Source: Halorarum halophilum
GTDB lineage: Archaea; Halobacteriota; Halobacteria; Halobacteriales; Haloferacaceae
Direction of reading: 5' to 3'
Assembly (NCBI RefSeq): GCF_013401515.1
Contig: NZ_CP058532.1
Coordinates: 84,858-148,857, forward strand
DNA length: 64,000 nucleotides
This document shows positions 6,175 through 13,325 of this stretch, one piece after another. The position numbers were made by a program, and so were the translations under genes. The notes beneath the pieces were generated by a model. The model saw only the letters and a program-made list of their open reading frames with translations. It searched no databases and had not been told where the DNA came from. Each line of letters opens with the position of its first letter. Position 1 is the stretch's first letter.

Positions 6175-6344
6175 TGGAAGTCGAGTGCAAGCGAGCGGGC
6201 TGCACGAACAGTTTCGCGAGTAGCGTGGAGAACCAGGGACGCGGGTTCGACAAGTACTGCTCTTTCGAGTGCCGAGACGAAGCGATGCCGTCGCTCGAGG
6301 ACCTGCGCCACAGAGAGGAGAAGCGACGCTGGGGCGGGTACTGA
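6174..6344 (+). CDS. 56-aa four-cysteine zinc-finger-like protein
   Basis: Cysteine pairs C-x4-C near residues 5-10 (CKRAGC) and C-x3-C near 29-33 (CSFEC) look like a small treble-clef or zinc-finger domain, followed by a charged helix (SLEDLRHREEKRR). It is coupled to the preceding gene by a one-base overlap. Role unknown; it resembles the other mini zinc proteins of this early region only in size and cysteine content. Confidence 0.7.
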   Translation: MEVECKRAGCTNSFASSVENQGRGFDKYCSFECRDEAMPSLEDLRHREEKRRWGGY

Positions 6345-7242
6345 GACCAGCTGTAGCCGACACCGTTTTTCAAGTGTAGTGTCACGAGTTGACGGTTAAG
6401 CGCGCCGTATGCGCCGACTGACGTTTCCACTCCGACCGGTCCGCTGGAGCTCGGTGCTGGTGTCCGTCGATGGCGCGTGATGCTGGTGTCGATCGTCGCC
6501 GTTGCCGGTGCGCGATGTTGTCAGTTTCCATGCAGAGCCGGGTGGGTTTAATTGCACCCCCCTGATTGGAGCCCCTAAAAGAGCTTTTTGTGAGGTACGT
6601 CCGAGAACGACCTCAATTATAGGGCACACGTTGTCGAGAGGTGTGTACCGCTCACTATGCATTCTATCACTCTCTCACTGAACGCCTACTACCCCCCGTC
6701 CTTAGGACGAGGGTTTTCGGACGCGTTTAACTGACCTGTCCCGACTGGCCGGCCCTCCAGGTGTCGTCCGCCCATCCTGCGGTAGCACGATGGAAATCAT
6801 CCGTGCCCCCTGCAATAGGGTTTCTGACGAGGCCCTCGATCGGTATTGGAGAAGCTCCCGGTTGTCGACAGTTGTCCCGTCTCACGGGCTCCTCAGTACG
6901 GAGATCCCAATTACGGAGGCGACGGAAAATCGTCTCCACCCGGGCCTTCGCCCGGTGAGATACTTCGGTTATCCTATGGACCGTACAGGTCGCGTGGAGC
7001 GCACCCACGATAGTTTTGATTACCTATGCACCTGACTTGAAAGTATCGAACCCCCTCCCGATCAGCGCCCCACAACCCAGTTTCGTCAGGCTCCGCCAGG
7101 ATCAGCCCTCCTGTGACGCACACACCCGCTTTCAGGCTGTCGCCTGTGGTGGCATCTGATAGACTGAGTATATCGGTAGTCTGGTAGTAATAGAAATAAC
7201 CCATAGACCCGGATGAACCCTAATGACTACGAAATACGAAAA
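6345..7242. other. 900-base non-coding region with many inverted repeats
   Basis: I see no convincing gene on either strand; the 6396-6662 and 6727-7008 minus frames are low-acid and unlike the neighbours. Structure is abundant: CCCCGTCCTTAGGACGAGGG with flanking TTTT at about 6693-6716 (stem CGTCC/GGACG), CCGGGC-CTTC-GCCCGG near 6939, GGAG...CTCC near 6915-6937, and the word GTCGCCTGTGGTGGCAT at 7139-7155, which recurs at 13018. The first hairpin resembles ends of haloarchaeal IS200/IS605 elements, but no tnpA or tnpB is present. Confidence 0.5.
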
Positions 7243-7274
7243 CTATATCTCTTTACCCTGAGAAGTTACATATG
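7236..7274 (+). promoter_or_regulatory. promoter of the 7.3-7.9 kb operon
   Basis: TATA box CTATATCT at 7243-7250, followed by CCCTGAGAAGTTACAT and ATG 7272. It resembles promoters 8-10 but lacks the A-rich-loop hairpin at the start codon. Confidence 0.6.
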
Positions 7275-7319
7275 TCACTTCGACCCATGGCGTGGGACGG
7301 AGGTGACGTCAACGCATGA
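7272..7319 (+). CDS. 15-residue upstream ORF
   Basis: ATG 7272 lies 22-29 bases after a TATA box and reads MSLRPMAWDGGDVNA before TGA at 7317-7319, which overlaps the ATG of the next small ORF (ATGA). It is the first ORF on a leaderless transcript and may serve mainly to bring ribosomes to the genes that follow. Confidence 0.35.
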   Translation: MSLRPMAWDGGDVNA

Positions 7320-7408
7320 AGCGAACGGAGGACCGGCCGGCCTGGAGACCCGGCCAGCAAACGATAGACGAATCGACCGCAGTTCATTCTGGAGGCGATC
7401 GGCCGTGA
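7316..7408 (+). CDS. 30-residue small ORF, coupled
   Basis: Reads MKRTEDRPAWRPGQQTIDES and ends at TGA 7406-7408, overlapping the GTG start of the 98-residue gene (GTGA). Both ends overlap neighbours in the manner typical of this virus, which is the only support for coding. Confidence 0.4.
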   Translation: MKRTEDRPAWRPGQQTIDESTAVHSGGDRP

Positions 7409-7701
7409 CTCGGCTCGTTGCCCAGGATGTCTCGCGAGAGCAGGCGTACGATCTGCACCACGCAGCTACGCTCAACAGTCACCCGTACTCGAACTGGGTG
7501 AAGTACGAGTCAGAGTCCCTGTTCCGACGACTGGACTGGGGCGACTCAGGCGAGCTGAAGCTCGAAGAGCCCGAGCGATCCCGAGCGATCTCGATCGTCG
7601 AGGACAAGATCGCCCACGAGAACGACCAGCTCCACCCGAATCGGGTGGACGCCTGGGAGGACCTGCTCGACAAGCTGGAGAACGCGCAGGTGCCCCCGTG
7701 A
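7405..7701 (+). CDS. 98-aa hypothetical protein (GTG start)
   Basis: Starting at GTG 7405 the protein reads VTRLVAQDVSREQAYDLHHA. It is helical, acidic, with Asn/Glu-rich end segments and no cysteines. The upstream in-frame extension to 7213 lies across the promoter and is rejected. Its stop overlaps the next gene's GTG (GTGA at 7698-7701). Function unknown. Confidence 0.65.
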   Translation: MTRLVAQDVSREQAYDLHHAATLNSHPYSNWVKYESESLFRRLDWGDSGELKLEEPERSRAISIVEDKIAHENDQLHPNRVDAWEDLLDKLENAQVPP

Positions 7702-7877
7702 AGATCGAAGAGCGAGTCACCAGTGCCGGCCTCATTCGGCCCGACCGGTTCGAGGTAACCATCGAGGCCGACGGGAATGGTGACGGTGCCCGTGCCTGGG
7801 AGTCGACAATCCGTCTCAAGCGCGCGATCCAGAAGGAGCTCGAGGCGATCGCGGAGGACTCCTACTCCGAGATGTAG
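7698..7877 (+). CDS. 59-aa hypothetical protein (GTG start)
   Basis: From GTG 7698 the frame reads MKIEERVTSAGLIRPDRFEV and ends in a helix (RLKRAIQKELEAIAEDSYSE). It is a small alpha/beta protein of unknown function, last of the operon that starts at 7272; a 71-base gap follows. Confidence 0.6.
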   Translation: MKIEERVTSAGLIRPDRFEVTIEADGNGDGARAWESTIRLKRAIQKELEAIAEDSYSEM

Positions 7878-7948
7878 GAACTGTCACGATTAAACATGAT
7901 AAACAAAGGTAAGAAGTCTGACATGACCCCAAACGTTGGAGTGTTACG

Positions 7949-8434
7949 ATGACGCTCGCACAGAGCATGTCCGAGCTTCCGCAACAGCTCCAGGACTTGA
8001 AGAATGACAACCGGCTCGGACTGGTCAGCGTTCGTCCGGGTGGAGACGGTATCCTCCCGTACACGTCGGTCTCGCGGCTTCCGTTCGACACGGCGGCGCT
8101 GGAGATCCCGCACGAGGACCCGTACCTCACCGAGAATCCGGGCATCACGTTCGACCAGCTCCTCGCCGAGTACGGCTGTACGTCCACGACGGCGGGTGAG
8201 TGTACCTACGTCTTCCCGGTCGAGACGGACGACTCGCTCGAGCAGCGGGCGTTCGAAGATCTGGACGTGATCTACGGTCTCGCCGACGCCGGCTTGGTGG
8301 CAATGGCCATCGACGACGTTGACCGAGTCGAAGACGCGCTCACGGGAATCCGTGACCTGGCCGAGGAGTGGCACGATCCCGACTCGGACGCCTGGGAGAC
8401 CTACGACCAGGAGATTGACGGAGCGTCGCGATGA
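7949..8434 (+). CDS. 161-aa hypothetical protein
   Basis: Begins MTLAQSMSELPQQLQDLK. It is an acidic soluble protein with two separated cysteines near residues 75-85 (GCTSTTAGEC) and a helical C-terminus. The start is preceded by TTGGAGTGTTACG, with a GGAG element about 9 bases upstream. It opens a nine-gene run (7949-10676) in which nearly every stop overlaps the next start. Family not recognised. Confidence 0.75.
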   Translation: MTLAQSMSELPQQLQDLKNDNRLGLVSVRPGGDGILPYTSVSRLPFDTAALEIPHEDPYLTENPGITFDQLLAEYGCTSTTAGECTYVFPVETDDSLEQRAFEDLDVIYGLADAGLVAMAIDDVDRVEDALTGIRDLAEEWHDPDSDAWETYDQEIDGASR

Positions 8435-8625
8435 GTGACGATCCGATCACGGTCGACGTGAACGGCGAGGAGTACGCCGACGTTCGCATCGACGGAGAGC
8501 TGGCCGCATCGGTGGTGATCGTCGACGAGGACCAGGTGAAGGTTCGGCTGCACGACCCGCAGGTTTCGGGCGACACGATCGACGTGTGGTTCCTCGACCG
8601 CCCGCAGGAGGACGACGATGCCTGA
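8431..8625 (+). CDS. 64-aa acidic beta-rich protein
   Basis: MSDDPITVDVNGEEYADVRI: alternating hydrophobic residues predict a small beta barrel or sheet. It overlaps the previous gene by ATGA and the following ATG at 8618 by 8 bases. Function unknown. Confidence 0.75.
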   Translation: MSDDPITVDVNGEEYADVRIDGELAASVVIVDEDQVKVRLHDPQVSGDTIDVWFLDRPQEDDDA

Positions 8626-8779
8626 AACCTACGTCAGGGAGGAAGAACAGGAGATCGTCGTCAAGACCGATCCCGGCGGGGAGTTTCTCACGCTGGGACA
8701 GGCCAAGCGGTTCGCCGAGTCGATGCAGACGCGTATCGACTACCTCAGCCGGCTCAAGGAGGGTGAGCTCGATGTCTGA
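8618..8779 (+). CDS. 53-aa hypothetical protein
   Basis: MPETYVREEEQEIVVKTDPG, then a helix (LTLGQAKRFAESMQTRIDYL). It overlaps the 8431 gene at its start and the 8772 gene at its end, which supports translation. The layout of two short strands and one long helix resembles small adaptor or antitoxin-like proteins, but no family is identified. Confidence 0.65.
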   Translation: MPETYVREEEQEIVVKTDPGGEFLTLGQAKRFAESMQTRIDYLSRLKEGELDV

Positions 8780-9197
8780 GTGGACGGCAACGTACGACGT
8801 CGAGCTGAATCGGTACACCGACGCGGACGTGACGATTTGGTACCAGACGACTGTCGAGGCGCCACTCGAGTGCGACGACGACGTGCTCCACGAGATGGCG
8901 GTCGAGAAGGCACTTGAGGCCGAGCCGAATGTTCCGCCGTCAGAGTTGGAGCTGGCGTTCGTCGAGCGGACTGCGGTCGAGTCGGATGAACACCGGTTCG
9001 AGTTCACCGAGCGCGTGTCGTACCACGTTGGCGAGCAGGACCGACTTGGTCTCATGTTCGGTGTCACCGAACAAGACGGAGAGGTACGGTTCCTGGTGCT
9101 GGTCGACGAAGTGAACGGTGAGCACCAGGAGGGTGACACCGTCGACGAGGTGCCGTTCGACGCGATCTGTGAGATCGTGGAGGATGACGATGAGTGA
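8772..9197 (+). CDS. 141-aa hypothetical protein
   Basis: Starts MSEWTATYDVELNRYTDADV at the overlap with the previous gene. The N-terminal half has the alternating pattern of a beta domain and helix, and the end is strongly acidic (EIVEDDDE). No motif is recognised. The longer upstream reading to 8586 overlaps coding sequence in another frame and is rejected. Confidence 0.75.
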   Translation: MSEWTATYDVELNRYTDADVTIWYQTTVEAPLECDDDVLHEMAVEKALEAEPNVPPSELELAFVERTAVESDEHRFEFTERVSYHVGEQDRLGLMFGVTEQDGEVRFLVLVDEVNGEHQEGDTVDEVPFDAICEIVEDDDE

Positions 9198-9462
9198 GGC
9201 CGCTGAGACGGCGGCGTTCGACGCACTCCGCGAGATGTACGCAGAGGCGGAACCGTCGCTGGACTTCGACGACGTACTCGACAACCCGGAGGAGTACGGC
9301 GACGGCTGGTACTCAGAGCACTATCTCGACGGCGATCGCCAGCAGGAGATCGTGGAGAAACACTGCGATAAGCACCGCCTGCGGAGTGCAGAGCGGATGC
9401 AGGTTTCAATGACGGCCATCCTCAACTATGGCCCATCATCGGTGAAGGACAATGGAAGATGA
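9190..9462 (+). CDS. 90-aa hypothetical protein
   Basis: MSEAAETAAFDALREMYAEA, an acidic helical start followed by a His/Cys/Arg-containing segment (EKHCDKHRLRSAER) that might bind metal or nucleic acid. It overlaps both neighbours. Function unknown. Confidence 0.7.
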   Translation: MSEAAETAAFDALREMYAEAEPSLDFDDVLDNPEEYGDGWYSEHYLDGDRQQEIVEKHCDKHRLRSAERMQVSMTAILNYGPSSVKDNGR

Positions 9463-9733
9463 AGACCCGATCACGCTGGTCGAGCTCCTCAGCGCCGAGG
9501 AGGAGACCGAGTTCGTGATCTTCAACGATGGAACGGAGGTACAGGCATACGACACCTACGGGGAAGCGATCGACGCGGTCCTGGAGACGGTCGGCCTGGA
9601 GGTCGGCATCGTCCAGGGCGTCGACGGCGGGGCATCCCGCCCCGTGTACCTCTCGGCGGCTGGCGTGATCGAGACACTGCTCGAGAAGATCCCCGACGAC
9701 GCGAACACCGACGTGGAGGCTGTCGATGAGTGA
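9452..9733 (+). CDS. 93-aa hypothetical protein
   Basis: MEDEDPITLVELLSAEEETE, an acidic alpha/beta protein. The start lies 11 bases inside the previous gene and the end overlaps the next start by 8 bases. No recognised family. Confidence 0.7.
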   Translation: MEDEDPITLVELLSAEEETEFVIFNDGTEVQAYDTYGEAIDAVLETVGLEVGIVQGVDGGASRPVYLSAAGVIETLLEKIPDDANTDVEAVDE

Positions 9734-10025
9734 CGACGAACGCCAGCAGACAGACGATGAGAAGCTGGAGGCGGCTGGGCGGGTCTCTCGGAAGATCTTC
9801 ATCCAGCTGCTCAAGGCTCGCCAGTCGACTGACCGGGACTGGCCGACCGAGTCGAAGGCGATGGTCCGCGCGGCGGTCGCCGGAGGCTACCGGTTCACGG
9901 AGGACGAGCTCGAGAAACTCGCGGCGGTCGACGACGATCTGGTAGACGAGTACAATCGCATGGTGAAAGGGGAGACAATCAACTACGACGGCCCGACGCT
10001 CGAGGAGATGATGGACGATGAGTAA
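9726..10025 (+). CDS. 99-aa helical hypothetical protein
   Basis: MSDDERQQTDDEKLEAAGRV followed by mostly helical sequence ending EEMMDDE. The internal segment VSRKIFIQLLKARQ is amphipathic and basic, so contact with nucleic acid or a partner is possible. It overlaps both neighbours by 8 bases. Function unknown. Confidence 0.7.
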   Translation: MSDDERQQTDDEKLEAAGRVSRKIFIQLLKARQSTDRDWPTESKAMVRAAVAGGYRFTEDELEKLAAVDDDLVDEYNRMVKGETINYDGPTLEEMMDDE

Positions 10026-10368
10026 CGCTGCTCACACGCGGATGCGCGGTCAGGCGAAGCCGACCACGTCCCGGTTCAGCAAGGTCGAGCTCGATCTGGA
10101 GATCCCGATGGACGTCGCACTCGACGCGTACTTCGTGTTCCGTGAGTCCAAGAACCGCTGCTCGGACATCATGGCCGACGCGCTGTACTACGGCATCAAG
10201 GAGGCGAATCACGAGCGATCGGACGTCGTGAAGGTCGAGACGAACTACAACGATCGGGCCTGGAAGTCCTGGCTCGTGAAGATCTGTGGCGAGCGACCGT
10301 GGTGTGCCACCAACGACGAACAGATCGAGAACCTGGAGGCGCTCGCCGACTTCCTGGAGGGACTCTGA
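10018..10368 (+). CDS. 116-aa hypothetical protein
   Basis: Contains CSDIMADALYYGIKEAN near residues 48-64 and a C-terminal helix. The layout (beta strand VELDLEIPMDVALDAYF, then helices) resembles ribbon-helix-helix-type proteins, but the similarity is weak. Its stop overlaps the next ATG (TGATG at 10366-10370). Confidence 0.65.
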   Translation: MSNAAHTRMRGQAKPTTSRFSKVELDLEIPMDVALDAYFVFRESKNRCSDIMADALYYGIKEANHERSDVVKVETNYNDRAWKSWLVKICGERPWCATNDEQIENLEALADFLEGL

Positions 10369-10676
10369 TGGAGCGTCTCAACTCCGGGCATCTCCAATGG
10401 AACGTCGGTCGTGGTGAAGTCTGGGAGGCGGTCGGCGCCGTCCATCGGAACGCCAAGACTGACGATGAGCGGGAGCTCTGGGAGTGGATGGTCGCCGAGC
10501 TCTCGGATATCGACCCGCCACAGTTGAACTACCCGCAGCTGGACGATGACGGGCTGGAGCTTCTGATGAAGATCCTCGAGGCCGAGTGTGATGCGATCCA
10601 CGGCCAGTCGTACCCGTACCACTCGCTGAACAACGTTCGTCGGGAGATAGAGTACTTCCTGTCGGGAAATCCGTAG
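10368..10676 (+). CDS. 102-aa hypothetical protein
   Basis: MERLNSGHLQWNVGRGEVWE, Trp-rich at the start and helical afterwards, acidic overall. It ends the overlapping gene run that began at 7949. Function unknown. Confidence 0.7.
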   Translation: MERLNSGHLQWNVGRGEVWEAVGAVHRNAKTDDERELWEWMVAELSDIDPPQLNYPQLDDDGLELLMKILEAECDAIHGQSYPYHSLNNVRREIEYFLSGNP

Positions 10677-10732
10677 AGGACTCTGGCCGATGTCCATACT
10701 GCAATGGGAACCTGAATCGAGAAGGGACAGCC

Positions 10733-10831
10733 ATGGCCGCGAACGGCCCGATGGCGGCGCAGTACACGCTCGAGGGACATCTACTGTACGAGTGTCCGGA
10801 CGTGCCGGATGGATACCTGGAGTCCTACTGA
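10733..10831 (+). CDS. 32-residue possible small protein
   Basis: ATG 10733 reads MAANGPMAAQYTLEGHLLYE and stops at 10829. It fills the gap between two genes but has no overlap with either. An alternative frame from ATG 10690 gives an Arg-rich product and is less likely. Weakly supported. Confidence 0.35.
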   Translation: MAANGPMAAQYTLEGHLLYECPDVPDGYLESY

Positions 10832-10861
10832 GGGGAAAGGGTAATATCTCCGTGAGATGAA

Positions 10862-11248
10862 ATGTCAGATATGAGTTTCGAAAAATACGATGGGTCGAGC
10901 AGGGGCCGGAAGGTGACCCATCAGCCCGGCGTCAAGATGTGGGCGTCGGGCAAGATCGCCTTCAACGAGGCGGCCGTCGACGACTGGTTCGGCGATGCGG
11001 AGTACGTCGCGCTGTTCACCCACAGCACGGAACCGTGGGTCGGCTTCGCGGCGACGACCGAGGAGCACGCGGGCGAGACCAACGTGTACGTCCTGCACAC
11101 GACCGGGTCGTACACGGGCAAGCTCCTCCAGGTGAAGAAGCTGCTTCGCGATCTTGAATGCACGCGACCGGACGAGTCGCTCTCGCTCGACGCGGAGTTC
11201 GATGCTGAAGAAGGGATGGTGATCGTCGACTTCGACCCCCTCACCTGA
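10862..11248 (+). CDS. 128-aa hypothetical protein
   Basis: MSDMSFEKYDGSSRGRKVTH. The core (YVALFTHSTEPWVGFAATTE, then a second Tyr/Val-rich strand) suggests a small mixed sheet, and the C-terminus is acidic. A second ATG at 10871 (MSFEK) could be the true start. A weak TATA-like GGTAATAT lies near 10839. Function unknown. Confidence 0.7.
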   Translation: MSDMSFEKYDGSSRGRKVTHQPGVKMWASGKIAFNEAAVDDWFGDAEYVALFTHSTEPWVGFAATTEEHAGETNVYVLHTTGSYTGKLLQVKKLLRDLECTRPDESLSLDAEFDAEEGMVIVDFDPLT

Positions 11249-11254
11249 GCTGTG

Positions 11255-11340
11255 TCCCGTTGGAGTAGACGGTGTTCGATTCCCGTCCGGGATTTCAGCG
11301 TCCCCACGCCGGCGCTCTACAAACGAGGCGTGAACGGAGT
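11255..11340 (+). ncRNA. tRNA-like leader element, copy A
   Basis: A 5-bp outer stem TCCCG (11255-11259)/CGGGA (11288-11292) encloses linker TTGGAGTA and a T-arm-like hairpin GACGG (11268-11272)/CCGTC (11283-11287) whose loop holds TTCGATT. A second hairpin CACGCC (11305-11310)/GGCGTG (11327-11332) follows, then AACGGAGT and ATG 11349. Copies at 13713 and 27417 keep the architecture but have different, still complementary, stems. There is no D-arm or anticodon arm, so this is not a tRNA. Confidence 0.65.
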
Positions 11341-11348
11341 GTAACCCA

Positions 11349-11663
11349 ATGGAAGCGAAAGACATCGACGACATCCCCGACGAGTTGATCGAGAAGGTGA
11401 TCAACACGCAGGGGTTCCAGAAGATGGTAAAGTACAGCCAGCTGGCTGACAGCGTAGAAGTCCTGGAGGACGACGACTCGCTGTTCAACTCGCTGGTGAA
11501 GAACATCACGAGCAAGCACAAGAACGGGATCAGCGAAGAGTCGACCCGCGAGTTCTTCGCCCTGTTCGTCGAGGAAGTCCAGACGTTCACGGAGCCGCTG
11601 GTCGACGACGACGGCGGGGAGATCGACTCGGCCGAGCTCGAAGATCTCTACGTGGAGGAGTAA
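11349..11663 (+). CDS. 104-aa acidic helical protein behind structured leader
   Basis: MEAKDIDDIPDELIEKVINT. Largely helical and acidic, ending AELEDLYVEE. No family recognised. It has the tRNA-like leader element immediately upstream. Its stop shares a base with the next ATG (TAATG at 11661-11665). Confidence 0.7.
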   Translation: MEAKDIDDIPDELIEKVINTQGFQKMVKYSQLADSVEVLEDDDSLFNSLVKNITSKHKNGISEESTREFFALFVEEVQTFTEPLVDDDGGEIDSAELEDLYVEE

Positions 11664-12073
11664 TGGAGCTCGTCGTAACGGCCTACGGTCAGAGCCCGAA
11701 GCTGGTCACGAAGCCCGATTCACTCGTTCGTGACGGCTATGCCGCCGACGCCTGGGTGCTGTGTACGCAGCTGCTCGGCCAGCGCGACGATGAGATGCTC
11801 GTCCAGCTCAGGAACGATGAGGGCGACAACTGGCTGGTCGACGAGAAGGGGCTCAAGTCGGCGGTGCTCCAGCAAGACTGCGTCTACCTCACGGTCGGAC
11901 ACCGAACGGACAACGCGATCCTCGTCGACCAGTTCGGCGTCGGCACCCCGAGCGGTGTTTCGATGCGGTACCCGGTCGGCGATCTCTGGCTCCCGAAGAG
12001 TCAGATCACGATGTTCGAACCGAAAACACCCAGCACTGACTCAGACCGAGCAGGTGCCACCACAACCGAATGA
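11663..12073 (+). CDS. 136-aa hypothetical protein
   Basis: MELVVTAYGQSPKLVTKPDS, an alpha/beta protein with a Ser/Thr/Ala-rich acidic tail. A segment ending WLPKSQITMFEPK closes the folded part. Overlaps both neighbours (TAATG at the start, ATGA at the end). Function unknown. Confidence 0.7.
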   Translation: MELVVTAYGQSPKLVTKPDSLVRDGYAADAWVLCTQLLGQRDDEMLVQLRNDEGDNWLVDEKGLKSAVLQQDCVYLTVGHRTDNAILVDQFGVGTPSGVSMRYPVGDLWLPKSQITMFEPKTPSTDSDRAGATTTE

Positions 12074-12732
12074 CCCAGAATCCCACCCAGATGGAAGCAA
12101 CCGAGCCGATAGCCCGCGTCAACGAGCTCAATCTGACGCTCGACAAGCACGAACCAATGGAACAGCTGATGACCATGCTCGAGGCCGCTGGGATCGACGA
12201 TGATCAGATCGTCAGCGCCCACATCTCGATCGAGTTCGTCGATCAGAGTGGACTCCCGACCCTCGGCGAAGCCGACCAGCTCGATGGGATCGATACCAAA
12301 TCGCAGCACACGCGATACACGATCGACGACTTCGAAGCGGACATGGCGGACGTGGCCGACGACACCGATGCCAAGCAGTCGGAGACAGAACAACCGGAGC
12401 CGCAGGCGGAGGTCGCGTTGAACGTGGCTCCGTACGCCGACGTGCCGACGGTCGAATACGGCTCACAGCGGTACGCCATCCTGAAACACGCGGAGAAGCT
12501 GACTGACGAGGGTGAGTGGGCGATCCCGGGAGAGATCGCCGACCAGCTCGACATCCCGCACGCGTCGGTCAGTTCGTCGTTCGGCAAGTACGCCGACAAG
12601 GAGATCGTCGAACGTGCGGAACGAGAGGGAATGCAACAGCCCGCCTACAAGTACCAGATCACGCTTCTCGGTCGCGAGATGCTCCGCCGGTCGGAGTTCG
12701 CAGAAGAGCAGCGCCAGAACGAGGGTGAATGA
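12070..12732 (+). CDS. 220-aa winged-helix DNA-binding protein
   Basis: The C-terminal 90 residues form a probable winged helix: YAILKHAEKLTDEGEWAIPG, a second helix (EIADQLDIPHASVSSSFGKY) as turn and recognition helix, then the wing (ADKEIVERAE, YKYQITLLGREML). The N-terminal half is an acidic alpha/beta domain joined by a Glu/Gln/Pro linker. It is probably a virus transcription regulator. Its first codons, MTQNPTQM, and the DNA CAGAATCCCACCCAGA resemble the early start module, which may point to a shared origin. ATGA overlap with the previous gene. Confidence 0.7.
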   Translation: MTQNPTQMEATEPIARVNELNLTLDKHEPMEQLMTMLEAAGIDDDQIVSAHISIEFVDQSGLPTLGEADQLDGIDTKSQHTRYTIDDFEADMADVADDTDAKQSETEQPEPQAEVALNVAPYADVPTVEYGSQRYAILKHAEKLTDEGEWAIPGEIADQLDIPHASVSSSFGKYADKEIVERAEREGMQQPAYKYQITLLGREMLRRSEFAEEQRQNEGE

Positions 12733-13007
12733 CGAAACGAGCCGCACTCTCACCGGCACAGCTCGGGGCACTCACTCGGGGCGCACTGGTCGAGATCGAC
12801 GATGGGACGCGCCGGTCGGTCGAGCTCTACTGTGCGAGTTCGAACGCTGAGATCTGGACGCGTATCGCGACGGACGACGATGGGAACGAGTTTACTGTGC
12901 TCTCGTTTCCAGCGAGCGTCTGGCCCGACGTCTTGGAGGCGATCGGGGCGGACCCGGACCAGGACAAGCTCAAGATCGGCGGGATGATCTGGCTGTGCCA
13001 CCCGTAA
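12729..13007 (+). CDS. 92-aa hypothetical protein
   Basis: MTKRAALSPAQLGALTRGAL, then an alpha/beta protein with a cysteine near each end (YCASS, WLCHP). ATGA overlap with the winged-helix gene suggests joint expression. Function unknown. Confidence 0.7.
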   Translation: MTKRAALSPAQLGALTRGALVEIDDGTRRSVELYCASSNAEIWTRIATDDDGNEFTVLSFPASVWPDVLEAIGADPDQDKLKIGGMIWLCHP

Positions 13008-13017
13008 CGGAAGCAGG

Positions 13018-13105
13018 TCGCCTGTGGTGGCATGTTCGAGATAGGTCGGTATTAATAATTCTTACATAATTGCCCCTGTGTGGGTACAGGGCTGTGGGTA
13101 CAGCC
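13018..13105 (+). promoter_or_regulatory. TATA box and tandem hairpins upstream of the 13188 gene
   Basis: GTCGCCTGTGGTGGCAT at 13018-13034 repeats a word at 7139. TATA-like TATTAATAA at 13050-13058 would start RNA near 13075, at two perfect consecutive hairpins: CCCTGT (13074-13079)/ACAGGG (13086-13091) and GGCTGT (13090-13095)/ACAGCC (13100-13105). Both loops contain GGGT. Structured leaders starting near TSS recur at 23282, 31786, 36256 and 37531. Confidence 0.55.
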
Positions 13106-13187
13106 GTGGAGACCTGTCTGTGCGCGCTATCTGTTGAACCTTCGAAAGTTATAATGGTCTGTGGTGCTCTGTGTAAGATAGGCGAAT

Positions 13188-13325
13188 ATGCACCTTGACG
13201 ACTACCTCGTGAACACGATGGTCATCCGGCCACGGTCGTTCGATCTTCGGACGCACTACCAGCTGCTCGAGTTCGGCCGAGCCCACCACGAGGGCACCGT
13301 CACGGTCGTGGGCCTCGCATCGTAA
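13188..13325 (+). CDS. 45-aa hypothetical small protein
   Basis: ATG 13188 follows AGTTATAATGG (TATA near 13149), giving a leader of roughly a dozen bases. The product is MHLDDYLVNTMVIRPRSFDL and on, a small basic-to-neutral alpha/beta peptide with several His. It stands alone between two structured non-coding stretches. Function unknown. Confidence 0.55.
   Translation: MHLDDYLVNTMVIRPRSFDLRTHYQLLEFGRAHHEGTVTVVGLAS

Noticed and set aside
6690..6720. CRISPR repeat or IS605 element
   Set aside because: There is only one hairpin copy, no spacer array, and no transposase or TnpB frame on either strand, so at most a remnant end.
11255..11292. Possible complete tRNA gene at the T-arm-like sequence
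   Set aside because: No D-arm, anticodon arm or 7-bp acceptor can be built upstream, and the T-loop has an extra base; it is better described as a tRNA-like mini-structure repeated three times.
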